Below the pieces are notes generated by a model. It did not search any database. It saw nothing but the letters and a program-made list of their open reading frames with translations, and was not told the DNA's origin. A program made the position numbers and the translations under genes. Shown piece after piece: positions 35,045 to 47,516 of a stretch of DNA of 64,000 nt. The stretch's first letter is position 1. Each line of letters opens with the position of its first letter. This stretch comes from Tanypteryx hageni (Eukaryota; Arthropoda; Insecta; Odonata; Petaluridae): assembly GCA_028673005.1 (NCBI GenBank), contig CM054116.1, positions 75,280,572 through 75,344,571 of the forward strand, in the 5' to 3' direction.

Positions 35045-36322
35045 CAGGGGTGGGGAACCGGCGGCCTTTTGTGATACTCAGTGCGGCCTTTTGCATACTT
35101 GTCTAAACATACTCAAACTCATATATGATTTTAGCATAAAAGTTACAGAAAGAACAAAGAAAATATATGTATTTTGCATCAACAGAATCTTTGCGCCAAA
35201 TTTTGTTTTAAATGACACATTACGTATAGTTATTGGTATTGTGAACTACATTCGAGCAAATGCTTCACGGCATCGCCAGTGCTTCAATATGACGATGAAA
35301 CATTTAGTGTAGATCTTTCAAACCGTTAAGTGAGCTGGCTGTCACAAGGTCAAGTACTAGAAAATCTTGTTGCAGCAAATTCAGACATTTCGGAAGTTGA
35401 TTTTTTTAAATTGGCCTTATCAGATCAGTTGTTTCAGCCGAGCATTTTCCTGAACTGGCAAAGGTAATTGATAAACAAGATATGAATAAAAACTTGCAAA
35501 ATTAGAATATGAATGAATACATAGGTGTTTTAGACTCCTTGATTAAAGAATACAATAACAGGTTTAAAGATTTTGAGAAACATGGTGCCACACTGAGGTT
35601 AGCTTTTCAGCCGCATCTGGTTGATGTCTCGAAGGCACCTGAAAATTTGCAGATGGAGTTGATTGAGCTCTCAGAAGATAACATTCTGAAGCCTCAATTC
35701 GACAGTAAAAAGGATCCCATTGAAATATGGAAGAATGCAGTTGAATACCCACGACTGCGTCAATATGCTCGTCGTTTATTCTCTTGTTTTGGCACAACCT
35801 ATTGTTGTGAATCAACATTTTCACATATTACTCAAATCAAGAGGTCACAGATGACAAAAACTCACCTGGAGGACCAATTGAAGCTATAGACAACAATGCT
35901 GGAACCAAATATCAAGTTCTTAGCTCACAGCAAACATTCACAAAAAAGTCATTAAATTGTGTTTGTGTTCTTATTTTGAAGAATGTGATTGAATGCAACA
36001 TTTTATTTACATGTCCACAATTTGTTTTAACTTCTATTAAGTTTATTAATATACTAGCAATTATGAAAATTTTTAATTTTTTGCATTAGATTAAAAAGTC
36101 ATCATATTGTGTTAAAGCCTTCAAAGTTTCTTAAAATATTAGTAAATATGAAGAATTAAAATCTGTATTCGTTAAATTAAAAAGCCATTAAATTTTGTTT
36201 GCCTCTTTATTATTTCAATTTTGATAAATGTGAATGTATGCAACGTGCATCGCAATGTGCGGCCCGATGAGGTCTCCCTTAAGTAACATTTGGCCTTCCA
36301 ATAAAAAGGGGCCCCATCCCTG
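35045..36322 (+). mobile_element. hAT element (1.3 kb), internally deleted, with transposase C-terminus
   Basis: The left terminus is CAGGGGTGGGGAACCGGCGG; the right end reads inward as CAGGGATGGGGCCCC. The flanks are ACCTAGAT (35037-35044) and ACCTAGAC (36323-36330). GCGGCC-type motifs near both ends are typical of Charlie/Buster-like hAT families. It contains a degenerate 3' part of the transposase and lacks the N-terminal region. Confidence 0.9.
35230..35889 (+). pseudogene. hAT transposase remnant (GTF2IRD2/ZBED-like type)
   Basis: The longest open part is 35509-35889 (126 codons). Near its end it reads LFSCFGTTYCCESTFSHITQ followed by IKRSQMTKTHLEDQLKL, matching the hAT dimerisation region in which FGSTYLCEQAFS is followed by a basic stretch and HLED-L-L. 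Upstream, in broken frames, are VNYIRANASRHRQC (35236 onward) and a WLSQGQVLENL-like stretch, both in the order found in transposases related to the domesticated GTF2IRD2 and ZBED genes. Frameshifts and stops separate these blocks. The N-terminal zinc finger and first catalytic region are missing. Confidence 0.8.
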
Positions 36323-36330
36323 ACCTAGAC

Positions 36331-37792
36331 GCTATGGACGTTATTTCAAAAACATTTACCCTCTCTGAAACAGTGTTTATCACTTTGTGCAACACGCGTG
36401 AAAACACGCAAGGGTAAGTAATTATTTAGTTCCAATGAAGCTCTTTCAGCGGTATCTTTATTAAATTATCGGCTGTGAATGTATAATTTTAATTAACTAA
36501 CCGTTGCCTAATTCAGGCTTACCCAACACGAACGCGAATCACAAAAACAAGCGGAGCGACTCTCGAAGCAGTCGAGACAAAATATACGTTCATCCGCCTC
36601 GGCAGAAAACATTGCCATATTTGTTTCACTTTATCCGGATGACCATCATTCTTCAGAAACCTTCGTAACTTCAGAACTTAAGGTGTATCATATCAGAAAA
36701 CAAACCGAGGATTCCACATTTTTGATAGCTTCTCTATAGACAAAGAGATTTCCACGACAAGGCAGCTGATGTGTGCCTCCTCCTCCATCTCACCTCCTCA
36801 TGACCTCCCTTCTCCTCCACCTCTCTTTCTCCCCCTTCACGATCTTTCCGGGCCAAAGCGAGAGGTTTGGCCGCCTACTGCAGTCTATGTGCAAGCGGCT
36901 TGCATACCCTAAAGGGTATGCGGCGATGTCGTGGAGGGCGGAGGGGAGGAGACGAGGCAGGAAGACGCCTATAAGGGCAAGGTAGTCACGTAGTTACAAC
37001 CGCCGCGAATACTTTTCCGCACGCGCAGCCGCTGACATTTCCAGACCCCCACGGGAGGCTTGCTGGGAGGCTAGCTGTACGGCTCGCAAAATTTTCCGGT
37101 GCAATGTCCGGGTGAATCTCGAATTCAGAGTCGGAGACATTCAGTGTTACGAAAGGCATTCTTCATCATTTTAAAAGAACTTCTAAATAAGAGAAAACTA
37201 ATAATATAGTACTATTACCTAGTACAACATTAAAAATTAAAACCTTTTAAAGAAATGTCAACGGTGTGGGGATGAATCCAGAAACTGATGTGGGGAGGGA
37301 AGGGCGAATCTGTTTTCTTACGGACTTGAGCGTTGTATCGATTGGCTACACACAATTGGTTACACAAATGGTACTAAAGCCCGATCTAAGCAAATATTAC
37401 AAATTTATCGATGTTGCTTGCATTTTTTATTCTATTTAAAGATTAATGCTATATGAATGACAGTATTTTTACTACAAAACTTTGCAAACGAAATAAACTT
37501 CTACGGTTCATCTTTTACCGAATCTAAGAGAAAAAACAGAAGGGCCGACAATGATAGTAACCGCATCAATTAAACTTTTATGCACGCGTGCGATGATACG
37601 TTAGACTATTTCACATTAACATGGGTGTGTTTAAACGAAAGTCCAACATTTAATGGAGGCAGAACACAAACGAGAAATATGAAAACAATTTATATGCAGA
37701 AAACTTATGATATATTTCTGTTTTTAGTGATGCTTCTCATCCTCTATTTTTACTAATGTGCGAGATATTGGTACCATCGGATGACCTAAGTC
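36331..37792. other. Non-coding DNA with a short perfect palindrome
   Basis: No gene is identified. A perfect 20-bp palindrome, GCATACCCTAAAGGGTATGC, lies at 36902-36921, too short to assign a role. Confidence 0.4.
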
Positions 37793-38053
37793 CAGTGTTT
37801 CTCAAACTGGAAATCTCCTAAGGTTTCCAAGGGGTGGCCAAATATTTTCAGAGGTAATGCTTTTTCTTTCATTTTATGCATGGATATGTATAGAAATATA
37901 ACAATTTTTGCGCAAAAGAAATAGTTGTCTATATTATTATGAAATTATTACATTACATTGTATATTTATTGTTTGATGAACGGGATTAAGCGGGTCACGA
38001 TTAGGTCGGTTACCTTGAGAGGGGATCGCAGGTGCGTAAAGTTTGGGAAACGC
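37793..38053. mobile_element. Possible decayed hAT-like element
   Basis: The left side begins CAGTGTTTCTCAAACTGG, which resembles the ends of Charlie-type hAT elements. The right side holds AGTTTGGGAAACGCG, an approximate inverted match. No 8-bp target duplication can be read, so the borders and even the identity are uncertain. Confidence 0.35.
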
Positions 38054-39539
38054 GTATTTTTGGGTAGCCCTCCAAAGGTCGGGTAAACCGAATAAGCACG
38101 TATGCCCCAAAATTGCCATCCTGAGTGGCGATTCGACCAAAGTTTAGTGGTTACAAGAGTTTCCTAGATATCTAGCGTATACAAATCATAAAGTGAGTTC
38201 GATAATTCAATTTTGAATATTCACTCCTTGGAACAAGAGAAAGGAAAAGATAAGGGACTCACTCACCACAATAATCAGCAACCTTCGCCTTTCGACAAAT
38301 ATATATATTGACGTGACCAGAGAGTTAGCTATTCACCAAGATTGACTGCGGCGCTCGAAAATACAATTCATACGTCCCAAATGAAAGGTATGTTTAGAGA
38401 GGGAGAGAGAGATTTATGAAAGTCCTATTCCGATGAGAGGCGAACAGCTCTTGAAAATAAAAATAATATATTTCCGCCAAAGACAACATAAAGACGAAGT
38501 AAATTGGATTTGTGTGATTGACTGCAGTTTGAATTTTCCATTTAAAAAAATCTTGAAAAAACCTTTAGTTCAGAAATGATCTCATCCGGTAACGCATTTT
38601 TTTTTAGCTTACTCCCTCAACTGTTCTACAGTGAAAGGAGCAATATGTGACGTCAAATGACAGCCTTTTACGCAAGAGATCGCTTAGTAAGATCACACCA
38701 GAAAATAGCAATTCAATTTCGCGAGAGAACTATGAAATGAATAAAAGAAACGTCACAGCAGAAGAGAGATACATTTACCGATGTATGTTTTGAAATAATT
38801 GCGTCCCTTTACAGACTCGATAATATCTTAATAGAGAGAATAGGTTCTAAAATTATCGAACATTAATAAAAACTGATGAATTTCGTTGATTAGTTAGTTC
38901 ATTTAAATGGATTTATCGACGATACTCTTTACTTAATGCATGTCGGGTCAATGTGGCTATCACGACTGTGGATGAATTCTCCACGAAAACGGCAATAGCT
39001 TTCGAGAGATCGAAATCGAAAATGTCCGCGTAAATTGACTATCCATAGAAGGTTTACGGCCATTGAAATTATGCCATGTTTTCAAACGATTATGCAAAAA
39101 CGCCGGAGGATTTAATTTGGGATGACATCTGTTGTCATCCCATTACATCCATTTAACTCTGTCCTCATGAATAGTGTGAACTTGACAAAAAAACACGACT
39201 CGAACACGGCGGCGACCGAAAATTCCATTTGCTCAAAATCGCGAAATGCTAACGGCGCACATCAAAGCACGCATGTAACACCATTGTGGGTCACAAGACT
39301 TTTAAAGAGTCCGCGAGTGGGGGTGGAGGCAAAAGCTCTCGGAGGAGGGGGAGTTTGGCGGAGGGAGGAGAGGGTGGCGGCCGCGAAGTAGGAGGTGGAG
39401 GAAAAGTTGAAAGGAGAAAAGTTGAGAGGAGAAAAGTTGTGGGAGCGCTCGCGCTGTCCAAACCGTTAAGATTCCGACACCGCGGGAGAGAAGGCCCGTG
39501 ACTAAAGCCCGGAAGCAACGTCACAAAAGGAGTGGGGAG
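38054..39539. other. Non-coding DNA, no gene identified
   Basis: AT-rich to about 39200, then purine-rich from about 39310. A small hairpin, GGGATGACA / TGTCATCCC, sits at about 39119-39141. No exon is supported. Confidence 0.4.
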
Positions 39540-39705
39540 TTGGATTGGGAGGAAGGAAGGGTAGTAGAGGAAGGAGAAGGGAGAGGGAAGGAGGAAAAGA
39601 GATAAGAGGGAGGGAGGAAAAGAGATGAGAGGGAGGGAGGAAAAGAGATGAGAGGAATGGAGGAAAAGAGATGAGAGGGAGGGAGGAAAAGAGATGAGAG
39701 GGAAA
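39540..39705 (+). repeat. Polypurine block with 23-bp tandem array
   Basis: GAGGAAAAGAGAT starts at 39591, 39614, 39637, 39660 and 39683, an exact 23-bp period over five copies, inside a wider purine-only tract. The open frame on the opposite strand (Ser/Pro/Phe-rich) follows from the repeat. Confidence 0.9.
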
Positions 39706-39847
39706 GTGAGGGGATATTTGAATGTAGAGAGATAGAGGGCGGACCGCAAGGTGATGATTGAGAGAGATATAAAGAGTTGAGAAGAAAGACATTCGAAGAC
39801 GATTCGGAATCGATGACGCGACAGGTTATTACGACGAGTACCGCTCT

Positions 39848-40040
39848 CTATCTCTCCATCCCTCTTTCTCTCTCTCTCTTTCTCTCCCTCTCTCTATCTC
39901 TCCATCCCTCTTTCTCTCCATCCCTCTTTCTCTCTCTCTCTTTCTCTCCCTCTCTCTTTCTCTCCATCCCTCTTTCTCTCTCTCTCTTTCTCTCCCTCTC
40001 TCTTTCTCTCCATCTCTCTTTCTCTTCCTCTCTCACTATC
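39848..40040 (+). repeat. Polypyrimidine 46-bp tandem array
   Basis: CCAT starts at 39856, 39902, 39964 and 40010 mark a 46-bp unit, with one extra 16-bp partial unit at 39902-39918. The plus strand is almost only C and T, opposite in strand bias to the purine array about 150 bp upstream. Confidence 0.85.
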
Positions 40041-43000
40041 CCTACCTCTAAGGTGGAACGCATCGATAAGTGACTGCAGCTCACGAGAGATTGTTATCCT
40101 CCTTCGCGCCTTGTGGTGACTGGAAAGGACAATGCTTCAGGAAGAGAGAAAGAAAGACGTATCCCTTTGTGGGCTTGAAAGAAAATACCGCATCACGGAA
40201 CCTCTTAGCGCAGGAAAGCGGCGTATAGTCTGTCACACGCTGGCCATTATCTCTCCACTGCTAGGGCGATTACTTTCTTCCGAACATTCAAAATGTTTAC
40301 GTCGTTTGAAAAGTTTTAATTCGTGAAAGGTATAATAAGGAAAGATAGTAAGAATCCACACCATTACTACAACACTGATTACTAATTGTAGAAGGAGCTA
40401 GATTTTTGTAATTGATAGGAAACAGCTGAAATAAATAATAATCATCTGGAATTTGGTCAATTAAGACTTTAAGAGATAGGAAAATACAACTGACATCACA
40501 AGAAAACTAATTTCTTGGTCAATCGGACGTGTGAAGTCAGTATAATTGCTTATTAACGTTTGGGATTAAATTAGTATTCTTATTAAATCTGATATCAGAA
40601 TATATAATTCATTCACAACGATTACAATGTAGGCCTTTTAAAAAGTTTTCTGTATTTTTTAAAACTTAATTTTGATTCTGCTAACCCTTTTTTTACTCTA
40701 CAGTCACATTTGTGGCATTTACGTACAATAAATGCAATGGATATTTTTTCTCCCATCTGTGACGGCCATTTTTCTTGGATAGCTTCTTCTATCACGATAA
40801 TAATACTTACTATTTCATCTTATCAATTGTCGTTCCACAGCCATTCGCCCAATAACTTTAAGTTTAACGCGATATCCCATCCTTAAGAATATTTTGTAGA
40901 GATCGCGAAAAGAAAGCATAAAACCGAAAAAGTAATCCGATTTTCATATCCCGTCCACCAATACCATGATATATCAGACACGTAGCCGATAAATAATTCA
41001 GCGTAAGCAGCTCAGGAACCCGACTCCGGGGACGGTAACATCCTGGTTGAAAAGTTTACTTTCATAGGGGAACCTCGGGATTATCGCTTCACGACGCATC
41101 ATGCCACGTAAATTTACCATTCGAATCGGCCCCAGCTAGACACAATTCACCGAGCTGACGCAGTGGTTAGATTGGTGCCTCTCTCTCTCTCTCTCTCTCT
41201 CACTGTCTCTCCCCGTCGCTGCAACACCGACTCTCCGCCTCCACTTTCTCTTTCTGCTGCGAAACAACCTTCCACGAGGACAGCAGCTCCGACGCTTTTC
41301 CCTCCGCCCCCCTCAGTTCTTTCTCCCTTCCTCCATCACTCCGTAGACTCCTCTCTCTCCTTTCTCTGCCGTCCATTGGGCGATCTTTCCAAACGAGCGT
41401 TATCTTCTCAAGAGGACCGTAGAATGATTAATCGATCGGCCCAAAACTACTTAATATCTTCATCCAGGACTCGAGTCTTCGGTCACGAGAGATGCCAAAC
41501 GAGAGAGCGTGAAGTGATCGCTCGTTCGAGCGCCGACGGACAAAGTGCGTCTCGTCCAAATTACCGAGAGGAATAATTTGGGAGGGCGAGGACTAAAAAC
41601 GAGGGCGGTTTCGTCACTTTAATCGACCGGTTTTCCGTGGTGGGAGCTGCGTGAAACGGCGAGAAAACAAAGGGTCCTCCTGGCCATTGTTCGGTGCCAA
41701 TAATAGCTTGGGTAGGCGATGCCTCTCGGTGACATCCTGGATGCCTGAACACGCAAAACACTTGAGATTCACGCGTTGTAGCAGGCCTCTTCCCTGCCAA
41801 ACGGGAGAATATGCCAATCTTCTTTTCCAGGACGGGAATCTGTAATTATCTGGGTTAATGGATCTTAACTAGATTGTTTACTTCTTCAACTGCCTTAAAA
41901 AAGAAAGGAAACGAATTAAACCACGATCCCGGAGACAGAGAAAAAATTTTCTTTCGTAAAAAAAACAGAAGGAACCTTGCGGCATAACACAGATATTAAT
42001 CTCATTTCCAACGACAATTTAATTTTTCTTGACAAAGTAAACCATCCTTAGCGTTAAGCGGTTTTATATCTAAGGTTCTGATACTTCAAACTGTATTTAA
42101 AACTCGAACTTGAAAACGATTCAGGTTAAATTCGTGCTGCCATCACTCTTAAGCCACTAATGTGCCGAATTATTTCAGAAAAATGAGTAATTATGAGGTC
42201 CAAAGTCAATAGATGCGTTCATTTAATACAGAACAGAGAATGACAACATCGCAACTCGAGATAAAATTACGAAATGGCGAGTTTGTTTTTTTAACCACAT
42301 TCGCCACGTCTCTCAGCGCCAAAAATTACTCATCATTTGGCTCTCCTCATCGGAAACTTTCTCCGCCGCCAAGCAACTAGGCATTGCTAGGGAAACATTG
42401 AATACCTTGCCCTTTTATTTGCGGATGCACTCTTCACCGAACGCATGGACGGGAAAGTAATTTCGTTCGCCCCATAGTTAGTGGAGAGTATGTAATACCA
42501 AAATATCCTCTCCAGAGAGTGGCTGCGAGCTATTTGATGATGCTGGCGGCCGCGCCTTGCCGCTTTCACTCCCTTGAGGAAAGCTGTATCGGTGGAGGTG
42601 AGGCCTCCCCACCAACATCTCCTCCTCCTCTACCGAACATTAAAAGCGACAGACGAAGGAGTTGTAGGAGTTGAAGGGTCCCACTTGATGCTGCGGAGGA
42701 GGTGGACCTCCCCGCTTGGAAAGTCGGCAAATGTGAGTGGCCAAAAAAATTCACCCGTCACACCTACATCCGAGAATAGCTCTGATGTTAACGTAAGGCT
42801 GGCCGGCTGAAATTGTCGGCGAGACTAATCAAGCCGTCCGTGAGGTGGCGTAGGAAAAGTCAAGAAAAGAACCTTTTGTTGAACGTTTAATGCCATATGA
42901 TTAAGTTCTTAGCGAGAGGGAATGAATCAACACATCTTTTCGCGTTGATGACTGGGCTGTCTAATAGAGAAACGTAATACGAGAGCGAAAATGGGAAATA

Positions 43001-44224
43001 TAATTGCAGTCTGTCATACCGTCGCTGCCAAAGAGAAAAATCTATGGATATATTTTTTCCAAATACAGAAAACAAGTCGGATTTGAAGAATGTTGATGAT
43101 TAAAACACCCTAACGAGCATAGTTTCTTGCACAGCTCGGACGTTACGCATAAAACGAGAACATTTTCGCGCAAAAAAAAACATCGCCTCAATTTAGGCTG
43201 ACCGTAAAAAGTCTTGCGAAAGTCAAATTCCATGCACATGGCTCGCGGCACACTTTTGATTGTTTTTATCCAGTGCCGTATTGACGAATAAATACAAAAA
43301 AGTTTTTATGAGACCTTAAATTCCTCCAGTGAGGGACGAAACGAGAAAAGCCGCCGAAAAGAAAGTAGGCGCGAGCTTTCCGGTTTGACGGGTCCTTTGT
43401 AATTAATTCACGATTTCCCATCGGTATGGAAATATTCCACGGAATTGGAACGAAAGCGGTAACGAGATGCGGAATTTCTATTTCTGTCGGGAATGTTTTT
43501 ATACCGGCCGCGCGTTCGTCCTTACGAAAAAAACGCAACAAGAAAAAAGCGCGCGACGTAACACGAGGCACGCGCTCCTCGCCTGTAATTTCCTCGCGGT
43601 TTTGCCAGGCTGGAATGCAAGAGCACTTGAGTCGAGAGATTAATTATATCCCGCGAACAATTATCTCCGATGCACGCGGAGTGAAATACCGCGCGGGAGA
43701 GTAATTCCGTCCGTCCCGCCCCGATTATAATCTCCGCCTCGGGAAGCGACGGGGAAAAAAATGTCTCGTTACTCGAATCCGCTTTGTTGTTTCAAAGCAA
43801 GGTGGCATGCGTTTAAGGGCGGATCTGGACGAATACGAGACTGTCCTACTTATTTTTATTTACACATAGCGTACGCGACTCGGGGCAAAAAGATAATGCG
43901 ACTAAAAATCCGGGAATCCCGCTCTCGGCCGGTTATAATTAAACCCATGAACTTTCGGACTTGCTTAATATATTTTCGCATAAAAGCGATGAAAATTTCA
44001 TGGCTTTGATATGTGAATCCGTTTGAATGCGGTTTGCTAAAGATGGAGAAATTCTATAGAATGGGTTGGGGTGGAGTATAAAACAAACACACGGTCCAAC
44101 TCAGAATTACGGATACGCCTATAATTATCCTCTACTCAAACTTTTTGTCTTCCATTGAGGGTTGAGTTATCGGGAGATGACTGCATATTTTTTTAACCGA
44201 AGAAGTGCGTGCTCTCTAATATTT

Positions 44225-44228
<4 letters not shown>
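40041..44228. other. 4.2 kb of non-coding DNA; CpG-rich patch near 43480-43760
   Basis: A (CT)n run lies at 41179-41200. The frames at 41163-41576, 42574-42810 and 43426-43704 have no domains. From about 43480 to 43760 the sequence is rich in CpG and CGCG, with homeodomain-type TAATTA and GATTAATTAT-like motifs, and looks like non-repeat single-copy DNA; a regulatory role is only a guess. Confidence 0.4.

Positions 44229-44293
<65 letters not shown>
44229..44293. repeat. (TA)n microsatellite, host site of a LINE fragment
   Basis: An almost uninterrupted TA repeat. It resumes after the LINE and MITE at 45297, where TTTATATATATAT and then (TG)n continue. The original tract was therefore split by two insertions. 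Confidence 0.9.
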
Positions 44294-45136
44294 GGAGAAA
44301 GTCTAATGCAAGAAGCTTTAGAGGGCACAGGAGATTTCAAAATTGGAGGAAGGATTATAAGAACAGTGAAATACGCAGATGATCAAGTACTTCTAGCAAG
44401 AAAAGAAAAATGATAAATAGACTAGTGATAACAGGTAGAAAATACGGTATGGAAATAAATACAGAAAAATCCAAGGTCATTCGAATATCGGGTAAAGAAG
44501 AGAATCTGAACATAAGTATTGGGGGAAAGCCTTTAGAACAAGTTTCAGAATATAAATACCTTGGAAGCATCGTAACACGAGAAGCAAAATGCACGGATGA
44601 GATCAGAACTAGAATAGGAAAAGCAAAAGTGGCTTTCAGGAGAAAGAAACAACTACTTACAGGGAATATAAGGGAAGATATCCGCAAGAAGTTGATAAAA
44701 TGCTGGAGTATAGCATTGTATGGGGCAGAAACATGGACGCTAAGGAAAAATGACATAAAATACTTGGAAAGCTTTGAAATGAGGACTTGGAGGAGAATGT
44801 TGAAGATAAAATGGACAGATAGGATGAAAAACGATGAAGTGCTACGAAGAATAGGAGAGAAGCGAATGATTATACAGACTATCAGAAAGAGGAAGGCAAA
44901 CTGGGTTGGACATTACCTGAGGAGAGAAAGTATGATTAAAGATGTGTTATAAGGAAAACTAGATGGGAAAAAGGAAAGAGGTAGGAAAAGTTTTCAGCTG
45001 ATAGACGATTTGAAAGGGAAAGAGAGTTATCAAGATATGAAGAGAACAGCGGAAAATAGGAGTATATGGAGAACCAGATTTAACCAAGAATAATCACGGA
45101 CCTGTCTACGGACAGACTACCTATGATGATGATGAT
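44294..45136 (+). pseudogene. 5'-truncated non-LTR retrotransposon: reverse transcriptase C-terminal part
   Basis: The first frame (to 44413) reads FKIGGRIIRTVKYADDQVLL, containing the catalytic YADD motif of reverse transcriptase. After a frameshift, 44410-44952 carries MINRLVITGRKYGMEINTEK, YKYLGSIVT, IALYGAETWTLRKND and RKANWVGHYLRRES. After a TAA at 44950-44952, homology continues to about 45092 (KERGRKSFQLIDDLK). This is the thumb and C-terminal region of insect endonuclease-reverse transcriptases. The 3' end is ACCTATGATGATGATGATA, a GAT-repeat tail typical of several LINE clades. The endonuclease and most of the RT are missing, so it is a dead-on-arrival copy. Confidence 0.85.
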
Positions 45137-45149
45137 ATACATATATATA

Positions 45150-45297
45150 CAGTGGCGTACTGGACACCCCCACGCGGCGGGAGAGGGAGGGCATGGGCAA
45201 ATCGGGCCCATATTTTTTTCGTGAGCCCCTTAAATTTTTTTCCGGGACTTCAATTTTGTTCTGGCGGGGGGCCTAGACATTTTCCGGCACGCCACTG
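45150..45297. mobile_element. 148-bp hAT-type MITE in (TA)n DNA
   Basis: The termini are CAGTGGCGTACTGG and CCGGCACGCCACTG. The ends begin like the element at 6775. The flanks TATATATA and TTTATATA fit an 8-bp duplication, but in a TA tract this is weak evidence. Confidence 0.75.
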
Positions 45298-47417
45298 TTT
45301 ATATATATATCTGTGTGTGTGCATGAACAGCGTACTAAAACATAAATGCAATCATTATTACTCCTGCCATTGGACCAGCTACTCCTATTGTGCCGGATGT
45401 GCATACACGCCGAGTAATTACTATCGTTTTCCTTCGTGTTACTTTGTAACTGTATTGGTTGCATACCGCAGTCGCGCGTGAAAGGCGGATAAAAAATATC
45501 TGAGGTTGATGATGTCAACATAAGGGAGGCTGTGGAGGAGGAGGGCGGAGGAGCGAAAGTGAGAGGAAGAGAGAGAAAGGCGGGGAAGGGAGGGGTAGGT
45601 GGTGCACAGGAGAGGACGACTCATCGGATCATTCCTCAGGGATCAAGGACAAAGGAGCGAGAAGGGAATTCCAACCCGGAGAGGAGGAGAATTTCGAACA
45701 CCGTCACATTATCCGGCATTATGGTTTTATCCCTGATTCCATCTTTCAACACATCCCGAGTGACGCAGGGTTGAGGGAGGGGAAAGTCTTCTCCTTAGTG
45801 ACGCATCAGATCGAAATACATTTAGGTCATTACGTTCCGCGGGCGGATATGAAATGCCTCAAAATTCGAAATACCAAGGCGACGACGGGAGAAATGAGGC
45901 GTGTCCTTTTTAACTCGAAATGATAACGCCGTTCTTTAATATCGATAGTATTATTCGAAGAGCGAACGCACGCCGTTGTTTCGTAGGGGGATTGTGTGCG
46001 ACGGATTACGTCTCGTGATTGATCGCGCTTGCGTAATAAGTTCAGGTAGCTGCTGATATTTCCATCGTGGTTTATTCTCTTTGCTTTGCTACGTGATTAA
46101 ACGGTGATCGTACGGGATGGATATATTTTTAACCGCATTTCGACATGGTATTGCATAGAAGGTTGGCAGGATAGTAATAAGAATGGTCTCTAATGAAGCT
46201 GCATGGTTGATTATATTTATTGTTAAGGACTAAATCGAGTCATGGTTTTCTGATTACATGTTACAAAATGACGAGGGCTCTCAAAGATCTCTAAAGCCGA
46301 TTGAAGTTTCTATCATGGTGCATCAAAAATATCCTAAGGTCCGATGGGGGCTTTCTGCTACCTGCAATCTAGTTTTTATAATGAAAAACAGACATAAATT
46401 CTGAAATAAACTATATTTTTTATAACGAGACTACTAGTTCCTCTTTATCAACTCAGAAACCTACACGTTTTCTCAATTCTAGTTTCATATAAAAAATAAT
46501 GAATTATAAAACGGACGAACATTTTTTTACAGGAGTTCTACTTGAAATCCTATAGTAGTATGGTGTGCTTGCGTTATGCTGTGGAACTGAGCCTCTTATG
46601 CTATCTGGTGTCCCCTGGCACTTGTAATTGCGGGGTCCCATTTCAAGATCTCTGTACCGCACCGCTATGTTAGTAATTTCCGACAACTAAGCAAAATAAA
46701 ATTCTAGAATTAATAAAAATAAATAAATAAATAATTTTTTGCGTTAATACATAAGAAAATAACTAATAAACATTCAAATAACGAAAAAAAAAACGTGTTA
46801 TGTGTAGTCATACGACCTCCCCTCAAGACGGCACTGCTGTGGAACACTCTTTATAGCACTTTCTTATTTCGAAGAAGATACCCCAAAAAAAGGATCCGGT
46901 TTGATTTTGAGTTTAAAACGGAAAACGGTTACATAGTGGAGTATTTCTCTCTCATAATCTCTCTCGTAATCTTATCGCCTTCGATCTGTTGACGGGCTCC
47001 TACGCGGAAGAAAATCGGGGCACTCATTTCATGACCCGGAAAATACGAAAGCACACATGGCAAGGTCACTTTATGGTAAAAGATTTCAATCGCGACATCC
47101 TTGGGGATAATATCTCCGACGAAGAAAATCCATCCCTTTGCAAACCACTCCGCTGCATTCATACCGGAAACAACATCATTTTATAGTTTTTTTACTTTTC
47201 CGTTATATTCCGTGCATAAAAAATCCCGTCTATTCCCTAAGCATACCACAGAATCTCGGGGATTTGGCTGAGAAATTTTTATTAAAATACATTGGTTACT
47301 ACAACATTTTACAGATTTAAATATTTATTCAAGCTTATTAAAAAGGCACAAGAATTCATTAAAAATATTAACGAAGTACTTTACGAAAGGAAACATTAAT
47401 GCATTTCATTCATTAAA
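45298..47417. other. Non-coding DNA, no gene identified
   Basis: It begins with the remainder of the (TA)n/(TG)n tract. A purine-rich patch lies at 45530-45600. No exon or RNA gene is seen. Confidence 0.4.
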
Positions 47418-47516
47418 AATGAAGAAAGTTGCGGAAGATCGGATGATAAGGAGAATTCGATATAACCTGTAATCATACATCTGCGGACAGATTACTACTA
47501 ATGATGATGTTTACAG
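47418..47516 (+). repeat. 3'-terminal relic of the same LINE family as 44294-45136
   Basis: It aligns with the last ~100 bp of that element: AATGAAGAAAGTTGCGGAAG, then TCTGCGGACAGATTACTACT and a final TGATGATG tail, matching ATGAAGAGAACAGCGGAAAA, CTACGGACAGACTACCTATG and its GAT tail. Confidence 0.7.
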
